In this document: positions 47,757-58,185 of the stretch, piece after piece
Layout: each line of letters starts with the position of its first letter
Numbering within the stretch: position 1 is the stretch's first letter
Assembly: GCF_000143415.4 (NCBI RefSeq)
Contig: NW_003314270.1
Coordinates: 1,952,290 to 2,016,289, forward strand
Direction: 5' to 3'
DNA length: 64,000 bases
Origin: Selaginella moellendorffii
Lineage: Eukaryota; Streptophyta; Lycopodiopsida; Selaginellales; Selaginellaceae
Made by a program: the position numbers and the translations under genes
Notes under the pieces: generated by a model
The model's database searches: none
Told to the model about the DNA's origin: nothing
Seen by the model: only the letters and a program-made list of their open reading frames with translations

Positions 47757-47989
47757 TTGGTGGAGTTGAGGGGCATCTTTGATTGTCCCTGAGGAGTGCT
47801 TGGATTTGGGATTTTGGTTTAGATCTAACTTTTGCATCGTCTAGATCTAGTTTTTTCCATTTCCTTTCTTTTGTTCTTTCTTTTCAGGGTTTTGGTTTAT
47901 ATCTAGCTTTTTGCATTGTCTAGATCTACCATTTCCTTCTAGCTTTTTGTCATTTCTCTTCTTTTGCTCTTTCTTTTTCGTTCATCTTC

Positions 47990-49263
47990 ATAGTGGATCA
48001 GCAATTTCCTCCTTTGACTCTAGAGCAGCAGTTGGTACAATTGCTTGATGCTATGCGCTTGCAATTGAACAACCAAACTCAATTGATGGCAGCGTTCATG
48101 GCACGTGGTACAACTCCTCCTGCTCTTGGTGCCAATCCTCATGTTCGGCCGGAGTTCTTTCGCGGGAATCCTGGGGATGATATGTACCATTAGTTTGATC
48201 ACTTCACGGTGATTGCCACATATCATTCTTGGGATGATGCTTGACAGTTGCGTGAGTTTCCCACGTGTCTCCAAGGGACGGCGTCGCAGTGGTACAATGG
48301 TTTGAGCGCAGCCACTCGTGGGGATTGGAGTGTTCTCCCGGATGTCTTCAAACGCGCCTTCGGACATGCCGATGATTGTGATGATGCTTTCCAACAATTG
48401 CATCGTCTTCGCCAAGGGCCATCTGAGTCGGTGATGCAATTTGGCGTTCGTTTCCGAAGTCTTTTGCTTCGTGCAGAGCCAAATATGTCAGAGCGGATCA
48501 AGCTAGGAATGTTGTGGCCAGCACTTCGTCAAGATCTTGTCGGACTTGTGCATGCACTTGCTCCTACCACCCTTGACGATGCTCTTCGCTTGGCACAACG
48601 TTATGAGACGTCGCCTCTTCCACTTCTCGCTGCATGTCCTTCCACTCTACTTCCTATGGGTGATGGTCCTATTCCAATGGAGGTTGATGCTGCTGCTGCT
48701 CGAGTCCAAGGACAAGCGCGAGGACATGGTCATGGCTGTGATGTTTGCTGCTAAGCGTGTGATGAAGTTGGTCATACTTATCGGCGTTGCCATTGGTTTC
48801 TGGATTGGTAACCTCCATTTCCTGGGTGGAGACTTTGGCGTCAGCAATGTCCCGTGGGTGCTACTGTAGTGGATGGTCTGGACACCGAGATGCATCCGGG
48901 AAACGAGGAGTCGCGCGAGTAATGGAGGGACCTTGTGCGAATAAATCAGTGACCCCTTCATCTTTCTTTCGGGAGTATCATCAAGGGGTTCACTTGGCTC
49001 CAGTTCATTCAATGTTTACTTTCCAAGCTTGTTTTTATAACAAGAGGTCTTCTATTATTCTCTCCGTGTTGGTTGATACAGGTTCAAGTTTATCTTCTAT
49101 TGCTCGACCTATTACCACACGTTGTTGTCTACACTTGCGTCGTGCGGCAAAACCGGTTTTCATTCTTTATGACAACGGCCGTACACATGCATGTGCATAG
49201 GATGAGGTGGACCTGGTTGTGTGTGTGGGCAATCTCGAACTTGAGTTGCAGTCGTTGCGGGTG
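47990..49263 (+). pseudogene. A2 gag and N-terminal protease, broken
   Basis: Gag reads from VDQQFPPLTLEQQLVQLL (start codon decayed to ATA/GTG) through EFFRGNPGDDMYH, where a TAG replaces the expected TGG, and on through REFPTCLQGTASQWYNGL and FGVRFRSLLLRAEPN. A zinc-knuckle region follows (CDVCC, then CDEVGHTYRRC) with a stop inside it. The protease start VDTGSSLSSIA lies near 49072. The frame is cut by B2 at 49268. Confidence 0.85.
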
Positions 49264-49268
49264 GTGCC

Positions 49269-49655
49269 TGTCAGGAATCCCCCAATTCTTGCCACATTCC
49301 TGACTCTCACCGGATTCCTGACCTGCAGACCACATTCCTGATTCTCGAGACACTTCCCTATTCCTGACTCTCGAGACACTTCCCTATTCCTGACTCTCAA
49401 GACACTTCCCGATTCCTCAGTCTCGAGCCACATTCCTGATATTGATGTGGCGCCTCCTCGACCTCAACTATATTTAGGCCGTCCTCGATCCAAGAGTGGT
49501 GGAGCTTCATCAACCTATAGTATATATAGGTTAGCCTTGCTCCATTTCTCCACAATCTGAATCAACGCTAGTCTAAGGTCTTTTCTTTGTTTTCACTAGC
49601 TTTTTCTCTTTGTCTTTAGCATTTTCCAGCCTTGATCTTGTTGGGGATCTTGACA
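49269..49655 (+). repeat. 5' LTR of B2
   Basis: A 387-bp LTR with TG...CA ends. Four copies of ATTCCTGAC (49296, 49314, 49360, 49386) are inverted copies of the LTR tip GTCAGGAAT (49270-49278). A hairpin GCCACAT/ATGTGGC lies at 49427-49451 and a TATATATA box at 49521-49528. One extra 26-bp unit relative to the 3' LTR accounts for the length difference. Confidence 0.93.
49550..49565 (+). promoter_or_regulatory. Predicted transcript start / self-primer segment of B2
   Basis: CCACAATCTGAATCAA begins about 29 bp downstream of the TATATATA box, where a pol II transcript would start. It is the exact reverse complement of 49658-49673. This fits the primer half of a self-priming pair. The transcript start is predicted from spacing only. 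Confidence 0.6.
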
Positions 49656-49673
49656 GTTTGATTCAGATTGTGG
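49656..49673 (+). promoter_or_regulatory. Primer-binding site complementary to own LTR
   Basis: Right after the LTR end (TTGACA) comes GT followed by TTGATTCAGATTGTGG. No TGG-starting tRNA site is present. Sixteen bases pair perfectly with 49550-49565. B1 shows the same arrangement at 32041-32057, with 15 pairing bases. Confidence 0.7.
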
Positions 49674-49752
49674 TTTTTGCTTTTCTTTTAGCTCGTTTTG
49701 ATTATTTGATTGCCTTTGTCTTTTTCCCCCTTTCTTTTCTTTCTTCTTGCTA

Positions 49753-50708
49753 ATGGAGTCTCCAAGCCATCCTGATTTCTTTGCTGAAGTCCTTGCAAAA
49801 ATCCAGTCTGAGAATACTGAGCTGAAGGCGACCCTTCGCATGCAGCAAGAGCTTGCTTCACTTTCGGCTCGAGGATCCAGCAAAGTTCCTGAACCGAAGG
49901 TGAGTTTCCCGGCAAAATTTTCAGGCAAGCATTCGGAGCTTCGTGGATTTTTGAACCAAATGGAGCTGATCTTTGCACTTCAACATCGGCAGTACCCCAC
50001 TCCCGAGTCTCAAATCGGCGCGATTGGGACGTTGCTCGAGGGTGCAGCTTTGTCATGGTTTTCTCCTCTTCTGGAGAAGAGCATGAAAGGGGTCGTGGTT
50101 CCGGAGCTAATGGATCTTCAATTGTTCAAAGAGAAGCTCGAAGCATGTTTTGGCGAGACGGATTGGGTTCGGGCTGCTACCACAAAGATGAGACGTCTCT
50201 CTCAGGGGTCTCGTCCTGCCTCGATCTACGCTGCAGAGTTCCAACTCCTTGCCTTGGACACTCAGTGGGATGAGCAGGCCCTGATTGACCAATTTCGTTT
50301 CAGCCTCAACAACGGTGTCAAGGATTTGTTGCTCACAAGGACCTGTCAGACGCCATCAACAAAGCTGTTCGATGTGACAATCGTCTCTTTGAACGTTGTC
50401 AGGAAAGTCGCCGCGCCGCTGTTTTTCCGTCCCAGACTCAGGAATCCCAGCTTGAGTCTTCGGGGCATAGTCCTGAACTTACTGTTCCGGTCCCGATGGA
50501 TATTTCTGGTACTCCCCGACTCATTAGAGGGAAGTTGAGTCCTACTGAGAAGCAGCATCAAATATCTCATAATCTTTGCCTCTACTGTATTGATCCTAAT
50601 CACAAAGCAGCTGTGTGTCCCAAGAAGCCTCCCCGATTGCTCGAGTTCACTCTGCTTCAACGTCCACCTCTGTTGCAGTTGGGAAATGACCCTGTCCAAA
50701 CAGAGTAG
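49753..50708 (+). pseudogene. B2 gag with one frameshift
   Basis: The frame starts MESPSHPDFFAEVLAKIQ and keeps TLLEGAALSWFSPLL. At about 50336 a deletion of roughly 13 bp relative to B1 (the MEDPTD part) shifts the frame. The second part holds the CCHC knuckle CLYCIDPNHKAAVC and ends NDPVQTE. Capsid and nucleocapsid regions are otherwise complete. Confidence 0.87.
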
Positions 50709-50719
50709 GAGCTGTCTGT

Positions 50720-53700
50720 TTGGACTCCTTGAATAAAATCACTTTTCTTCCTTATCAAGCTCCTCACCACCTTTTATCAAAGCCACCACCAATTCCCGCA
50801 ACTTCCGCGTCCCATGTCTCCTTTCTTTCACCGGACAATCAGGACTCATGGCTTTGGTGCTACTGGACTTGGGTGCAACTTCCTGCTTCATGGACACGGA
50901 CTTTGCTGCCCGACATCACGTTCCTCTTTCTCCTACCATACGGGATCTGAGGGTTGAAGGCATCGGCGGGCATTTTGTGTCTCCATCTTCTGGACTTAGG
51001 GAAACGTTGCCCGTTCGAGTACACATTGGGTCCACCGTCACCGATATCGCCTTCAGCATCATCAACAGCAAATCCTCCTCTGTGGTGCTTGGTCTTCTTT
51101 GGTTTCAACTACATCAGCCTCAGATTTGTTGGAAGGACTTACAGCTCATCTCTCCCACATCACCATCTCACACGGCTTCCCCTGCTGTTCATCGAGTCCG
51201 AATCAGGAAAAGTTCCCTAAACTCAAATCGGGGTTCTGTTCCTGACTCTACGAAGTTTTTACCCTCTTCTTTTTCCTCTCTTCCATCTTACACTGGACAG
51301 TATCCTTGTCTCATCATTCCATTTAGTCGTACACGTCCTCCTATCTCCACAATCACTATGCAAGAACTCCTTCATGAAGAACCTATTTTCCTTTTTGCTT
51401 TGCATGTTTTTCCTGTCAGTCTTCCTGAGAAGTATCATGATTTTGGGGATGTGTTTGACAAGAAAAAAGCTAGTGTTCTGCCTGCTCATCAGCCTTATGA
51501 CTGTCCCATTGATTTACAGGAAGGAGCGTCGCCTCCGTGGGGGCCTATCTATAGGTTATCCCCGTCCGAGCTTAAGGCCCTCAAAGAGTACGTGGATGAG
51601 AACCTTGCCTCAGGGTTCATTCAGCATTCGCAGTCCCCGGCTGGAGCGCCTATCTTCTTTGTCAAGAAGAAGGATGGGAGTTTGCGGCTAGTCATCAATT
51701 ATCGAGGTTTGAACAAGGTGACTGTTTGGAACCGTTATCCGCTGCCCCTGATCTCGGACCTGTTGGAATGCCTCGGCGGTGCCCGCTTCTTCACTAAGAT
51801 TGACCTCCGTGGCGCATACAACCTGATCCGGATCCGGCCTGGTGATGAATGGAAGACTGCGTTCCGAACCCACTATGGCCACTTCGAGTACACTGTCATG
51901 CCATTTGGCTTGACAAATGCTCCAGCAGTTTTCCAACACATGGCGAACGACGTCTTTCGGGAGTTTCTTGATCAGATGGTGATCGTTTACCTCGATGACA
52001 TCCTCATCTACTCAAGAACTCAGGAGGAGCACGACGAACATGTACGCAAGGTGCTGGCAAAGCTGCGAGAACACGGCCTATACGCAAAGCTTGAGAAATG
52101 TTCCTTCGATCAGGAGTCTGTGGAGTTCCTTGGGTACATTGTCACTCCTGAGGGTATCACGATGGATCCTGCCAAAGTCAAGACTATTCTCGAGTGGGAG
52201 CCTCCACAATCAATGTTGGACGTTCAGGTTTTCCTTGGCTTCGCCAACTTCTACCGCAAATTCATTGATCACTACTTTGACATTGTCCTTCCTCTCACGC
52301 ATCTCACTCGCAAGGATGTTCCCTTCTCTTGGTCTACTGCTGCCCAGCACGCCTTCGACACACTCAAGGTAGCCTTCAGTTCTGCTCCCGTTTTGATCCA
52401 TGCTGATTCCTCACAACCTTTCTTCATCGAGGCTGACGCCTCCGACTTTGCCATCGGTGCTGTGTTGTCTCAACTCGGAGCAGATCAAGAACTTCATCCG
52501 GTCGCTTTCCATTCTCTGAAATTCCAGCTTGCGGAGATCAATTACGAAATCCACGACAAGGAGCTCCTTGCCATCGTGGATTCCTTTGGAGAGTGGCGCC
52601 GTTTCTTGGAGGGGGTGGGCCATCAAACAACAGTCTGGACGGATCACAAAAATCTCGAGTACTTTGCCACTTCTCGAGTTTTAAGCTGTCGTTAAGCAAG
52701 GTGGGCACAATTCCTGAGTCGGTTTGACTTTGTTATCAAGTACAGACCTGGAAAGCTTCAAGGCCTTCCTGATGCTCTTTCAAGGCGCTCCTATCTCAGT
52801 CTCAGGCCTGGTAATCCTGCCTTCAATCAATAGGATCAAATTATCCTCGGTCCTGATCGGCTTCAACTTATGGCAATTTCCCTAGCCCCTCAGGACTCCT
52901 CCTTGATGGATGCCATCAGAAACAATCTTCAATCCGATGATCTCGCCAGCGACATTTTCCCCCATCTTCAGGCTGGACACCCTGTGACTCCCGACTACCG
53001 GCGATTTGACGAGTTCAAGTTCTTAGATGGCTTATTATACCGTGGGGAGCAGCTTTACGTTCCTAAAGGTGATGCTCGAAGGTTGGTCCTAATGGCGTGC
53101 CATGATAGCCCGACTGCTAGTCACTTCGGCATTGCGAAAACCTATGAGCTAGTTACACGGGACTTTTGGTGGCCTCACATGGATGACTACATCAAAGCTT
53201 TTGTTACCTCTTGTGACACTTGCGCCCGGAATAAGGTACCTCGCCACCTTCCTTCAGGTTTGCTTCATTCCCTTCCAGTCCCTTCAAGTTTGCTTCGTTC
53301 CCTTCCGGTCCCTTCAGGTCCTTGGGAATCCATCTCCATGGATTTTTTGAGTGATCTTCTGAGTTCTGGAGGCTTCAACAACATTTTAGTCATGGTGGAT
53401 CGCTTCACAAAGATGGCGCACTTCTTGCCATGTACCAAGGAGTTTTCGAGCGAGGACATGGCAAAACTAGTATTCAGGGAATTTTTCCGACTTCATGGGA
53501 TTCCTACAGATGTGGTTTCGGATCGGGGGCCTCAGTTCATCTCTCATTTCTGGCAACAGTTTTTGCAGCTGCTTGGAGTGAAGGCCAACCTCTCTTCGGC
53601 ATATCATCCTCAAACTGATGGGCAGTCCGAGCGAACGATTCAGACGTTGGAACAATTCTTGAGGTGCTTCATCAACTATCATCAGGATAACTGGTTCGAT

Positions 53701-54483
53701 ATCCTTCCCCTTGCTAAGTTCTCCTATAACAACTATATCCACTCCTCTCTTCGAATTTCCCCCTTCTTTGCAAACTCTGGCCAAAATCCCTGATTCAATC
53801 TCTCACTTCCTTCTCCATCCGAATCCTCTCATTCAAATCCCCGCTCTGAGGCATTTGTCTCCAACCTCCAAGAAATCCACAACTCCATCTCCTTCCACCT
53901 CTATCGTGCTCAGGAATCTCACAAAACATTTGCCAATGTCCATCGTCAGGATTGTCCCCCTTACAATATCGGGGATAAAGTTTGGCTCCTCAGGCGAAAT
54001 ATCTCCACCACCAGGCCCTGTCCAAAACTTGATTTCAAACGCCTCGGTCCTTTCCCTATCACTGCCATCATTAATCCTGTCACTTATCGCCTTGCACTTC
54101 CCTCCTCATATCAAATTCACCCTGTTTTTTATTCCTCTCTCCTTGAGCCTTATATTCCCAGTCCTATTCCCAATCGGGTCATTCCTCCACCTCCACCAGT
54201 GCAGCTCGAGGATGGGTCTGAGTACGTGGTTCAGGACATCCTTGATTCCAAGATTTCACGGTCTAAACTCTACTATCTGGTCGACTGGAAGGGTTACGGG
54301 CCTGAAGAACGCACTTGGGAACCTATGGACAACCTGATTCATTCTCCTGACCTTGTTCAGGACTTCCACCACCGCTATCCTAGTCGTCCCAGTCCTCATT
54401 CTTTTTCTCCATCTCCCATCCCTCGCCGCTCATCTCATCCTCCTCGTCGTTCTCATTCACATTCTCGTTCCACTCGTTCTTGA
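50720..54483 (+). pseudogene. B2 pol with chromodomain, three stop codons
   Basis: A long open part (50848-52695) covers protease (LLDLGATSCFMD, with Leu where Ser/Thr is usual), RT (YLDDI at 51988-52002) and most of RNase H (ADASDFAIGAVLSQ). Stops then occur at 52693 (TAA), 52831 (TAG) and 53791 (TGA). The frame otherwise continues through integrase (HFGIAKTYELV, CDTCARNK, MDFL, DRGPQF, DGQSERTIQTLE) to a chromodomain (EYVVQDILDSK, YLVDWKGYGPEERTWEP) and an Arg/Ser/His-rich tail. The chromodomain is expected to guide integration to modified histones. Confidence 0.9.
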
Positions 54484-54494
54484 GGAGGGGGTGC

Positions 54495-54855
54495 TGTTAG
54501 GAATCCCCCAATTCTTGCCACATTCCTGACTCTCGCCGGATTCCTGACCTGCAGACCACATTCCTGATTCTTGAGACACTTCCCTATTCCTGACTCTCAA
54601 GACACTTCCCGATTCCTCAGTCTCGAGCCACATTCCTAATATTGATGTGGCGCCTCCTCGACCTCAACTATATTTAGGCCGTCCTCGATCCAAGAGTGGT
54701 GGAGCTTCATCAACCTATAGTATATATAGGTTAGCCTTGTTCCATTTCTCCACAATCTGAATCAACGCCAGTCTAAGGCCTTTTCTTTATTTTCACTAGC
54801 TTTTTCTCTTTGTCTTTAGCATTTTCCAGCCTTGATCTTGTTGGGGGTCTTGACA
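54495..54855 (+). repeat. 3' LTR of B2
   Basis: A 361-bp LTR that starts TGTTAGGAAT, one change from the 5' copy. About nine substitutions separate the two LTRs by eye, all transitions. The same TATA box and complementary segment are present. Confidence 0.93.
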
Positions 54856-54860
54856 GTGCC

Positions 54861-57800
54861 GAGTCAAGCTTTTGACCTCATTCTTGGTATGGATTGGTTG
54901 CAGCGCAATCATGCCAAGTGTGACTTTGAGGCTTCTCCCCTTTGTCTCATATTTCCTTATGTTTCATCCATTACTCTCACTTCCATACCTCTTCGTCCCT
55001 CTACTTTTACCTCTGCTTCCATTACTTTTGTTCCCCCACTTTTTCCTTCTGTGTTTCCATCTTGTTCTGCTTTTCCCTTTTCCGATCCCTCCGACGATCT
55101 TTGTGTTGCAGCAGTTGACCGGCTCATGAAGGAGTATTCTGATCTCTTTGAATTTGACCCATCGTCTGGGGCCAAGATTGCCACACGTCATCTGATTCCA
55201 ACCGGGGATGTTCGTCCAATCAAGGTTTCTATTCATCGTCGGTCACCTAAGGAGATCAAGATTTTACGAGCAAACGTCAAGGAAATGCTGGAGAAGGGTG
55301 TTATTCGGAAGTTGTGGAGTCCTTGGGCATGTGAACCTCATCTTGTGACGAAGCCTAATGGGAGTATTCGTTTCTGCATCGACTATTGTCTGTTAAACGA
55401 AGTGACGATCCTAGATGTGTATCCTCTTCCTCACACTGCTGATCTCTTGCATCGTCTAGGGCGAAGTTGTTAGTTCACCAAGCTAGATCTTGCTTCTGGG
55501 TATTGGCAAGTACCGATGGCCGAAGAAGATATTCCTAAGACTACTTTTTGTACACCATTTCGTTTGTATGAGTTCTTAGTGATGCCATTTGGTTTGAACA
55601 ATGCTCCAGCAACTTTCCAGCAGATGATGGATGAGGTTCTTTGCGATATGCCGGAGGTAACTGCTGACTTCATTGATGATGTCTTGATCCACTCGGAGGG
55701 GACGTGGGAGGAGCATGTTTGTGATGTTTGTAAAGTGTTGGATCAGCTACGCGACGTTGGTTTAAAGCTGAAGCAGTCAAAGTGCGTGTTTGGGTCTAAG
55801 GACACAACTTATCTTGGGTACCGTATTTCTCGTGAGGGTTTGCAAATTGATCCTGACAAACTTGTGGCTGTTCTAAAGTCCCCTACTCCGAAGTGTGTGA
55901 ATGATGTGCAACGCTTTTTGGGTAAGGTGCAGTATCTCGGTCGTTTTGTGGATCATCTTTCCGATCGCACTACACCATTGCGAGCGTTGCTAAAGTCATC
56001 AACGTCATCTTTCATCTGGTCTCCGGATTGTGAGCGGGCGTTCGTGGATCTCAAAGAGCTATTGACGACTCCTCCGGTTTTGGCATATCCTGACTACACT
56101 CGACCTTTTATTTTGCGCGTGGATGCTTCTGACATTGGTCTTGGAGGTGTGTTGATGCAAGAGAGCTCGAGTGTGTCTGGTCAACGCCATCCCATTGCAT
56201 ACATAAGCCGTACATTACAACCAGCGGAGATGAATTACTCCATGACGGAGAAGGAGTGTTTAGCAGCAGTCTGGGGTTTCAAGAAACTTCATGCATATCT
56301 ACATGGTTCTCAGACATTACTTGAAGGTGACCATGCTGCTGTTACTTCATTATTGAAGCGGAAGAACCTGGTTGGTCGTACGGCTCGATGGGCTTTGAAG
56401 CTTCAGATATATGATTTCGATGTTGTTCATCGCCCAAGGAGTTCTATGGCTGATGCTGATGCCCTTTCTCGAGCTCCTCGTCCTTCTCCACTCACTTCTC
56501 ATGTTTCTGACGAACCTGTTGTTCTAGCATCTGTGGATTTTCTAGATGAGGATTCTGTGCCGTTGGCAGTTGCTGTCCTTGACGTTCAGTGTCCACAGGG
56601 CGCAGAGCAAGATCTACCTTCTCTTGATGAGGTTCATGAGGCTCAAAAGATTGAGCTATGGATTCGAAGGCTTTAAGATGGGTTTGAGAATCCTGCATCA
56701 CTTGCTGATGACTTGCTTTTCCGGCATTTACATTCTCAATATCACCTTGAAGATGGCCTTCTTTATTTTGTGGGGATGGATCATGATGATTATTTATAGT
56801 TGGTGGTGCCTTCGGTGTTTATTCTGCGGTTTCTCCATGCCTACCATAATTCTCCTGTTTTAGGTGGGCATATGGGACACCGTCGTGTCACCGAGAAGCT
56901 GCATAGGTCTTTCTATTGGCCGGAGATGTGACGTGATATTATCCGGTATGTGCGTAGCTGCGTTTGGTGCCAAGCTTGTAATACTCGCCCTCGTGCTGCG
57001 GAAGGACGGTTGGAGTCAATTGCGGTTTCCCGTCCGTTTGAGTTAGTGGCGTTTGATCTTATGGGACCTTTTCCACAATCGACTGCTGGCAATGAGTATG
57101 TTATTATTGCTTCTGACTACTTGATTCGTTGGGTGGAAGTTGGTGCTCTTGCTAACGCCTCTGCAACTACTGTTGGATACTTCCTCCTCAATCGAGTGGT
57201 GTTCCAGCATTCTTGTCCAGAGCGGATTCTTTCGGATAATGGTCCCGCATTTATGGCTGAGGCATTTCATGTTTTGACGTCTTGATTGGGGATATGCCAC
57301 ACTTTCACGAGTGCTTATTATCCACAATCAGACGGTCTGGTGGAACGGTTTGTTCGGACATTCAAAGGGATGATTGCGAAGTATGTGAACTTTCAGCATT
57401 CGGATTGGGATGGTTATTTGCCGTCTCTTCGGTATGCATATGTTACAGGGGTGTAGAGTTCTGTTGGTGCTTCACCATATAAACAATTATATGGTCATGA
57501 TCCAATATTACCAACGGAGCTGAGTTTACCTTCGCGATTGCCACAAGCTGCCGATACTAGATCATGGGATCAGTATTTGACAAGCATTCTTCCACTTGTC
57601 CGAGCAGAGTCTGCCGAACACTTAGGCCACGTACAAGTGGGACAACAACGGCGCTACAACTCCCATCATCGTCCACCTGCGGAGTACAAAGTGGATGATT
57701 TGGTGTTAGTCCGTTTTCCCCATCTTACGGTACGTGGTTTATCTAAAGGGCTTCTTGCGCAATGGAAAGGACTGTATCAAGTGTTGCGGCAAGTTGGACC

Positions 57801-57978
57801 ACAAGTTTATGAGGTTCGGCATGACGTTCAGCAAACCGATCCTCCAGAGATTGTGCATGTGCAGCGGCTGAAATGCTTCATACAAAGGGATCAGGAGAAG
57901 TTAATACCACCTATAGATCCACTAATGCCTCCTCCTAACGTTCCTCTGGATCCTAGCCCATCTTCAAGAGAACTTTGA
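54861..57978 (+). pseudogene. A2 protease end, RT, RNase H and integrase, broken
   Basis: Reading resumes after the GTGCC duplication with PSQAFDLILGMDWLQ. RT includes GVIRK, PFGLNNAPATFQQMMDEV and the active site FIDDV (FIDD at 55669-55680, Phe replacing the usual Tyr). RNase H holds RVDASDIGLGGVLMQ. The integrase zinc part is VRSCVWCQAC, and the core has FDLMGPFP, LSDNGPAF and HFHE-region remnants. The end is SSREL. Stops lie at 55471 (TAG), 56674 (TAA), in the integrase zinc region, and at 57283 and 57454. The long open stretch 55472-56676 suggests moderate age. Confidence 0.88.
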
Positions 57979-58010
57979 TGGTCTTCCATTATCCCGAAAG
58001 GAGGGGATGA

Positions 58011-58185
58011 TGTGAGGGCTAAGTGTACAGTTACGATGCCGTATACTAATATTAGCGTAGTGGGATTTTGGTAGCCGTCGGATTGGTTTTAATCTAGACC
58101 ACTCGCTCCTGTATATAAGCTAGGGTTTTTGGGTTAATTAATATGCACATTTCTGTATTCCCTTTCCATATTCCAAGCACTCACA
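58011..58185 (+). repeat. 3' LTR of A2
   Basis: A 175-bp LTR with the same TGTGAG/CTCACA ends as the 5' copy, preceded by GAAAGGAGGGGATGA. Confidence 0.93.

Larger units (their letters stand above)
49269..54855 (+). mobile_element. Chromodomain Ty3/gypsy element B2 nested in A2
   Basis: A 5587-bp element with LTRs 49269-49655 and 54495-54855, flanked by a perfect 5-bp target duplication GTGCC (49264-49268, 54856-54860) in the A2 protease region. It contains gag with a CCHC knuckle, protease, RT, RNase H, integrase and a C-terminal chromodomain, so it is a chromovirus-type element. A purine tract GAGGAGGGGGTGC precedes the 3' LTR. The 5' internal edge matches no usual tRNA primer site. It is complementary to the LTR itself. 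Confidence 0.95.
47582..58185 (+). mobile_element. Ty3/gypsy LTR retrotransposon A2, nearly full structure
   Basis: The 5' LTR is 47582-47756 and the 3' LTR 58011-58185, each 175 bp. Both start TGTGAG and end CTCACA, a 6-bp terminal inverted repeat. Flanks AATAT and ATAT(A) allow a 4-bp (ATAT) target duplication, or a 5-bp one (AATAT) if the terminal A is shared. The putative primer site is TGGTGGAGTTGAGGGGC and the purine tract is GAAAGGAGGGGATGA. Without the nested B2 the element is about 5.0 kb. Gag-pol order is gag, protease, RT, RNase H, integrase. I see no chromodomain. By eye the LTRs differ at about 11 sites, all transitions. Confidence 0.92.
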
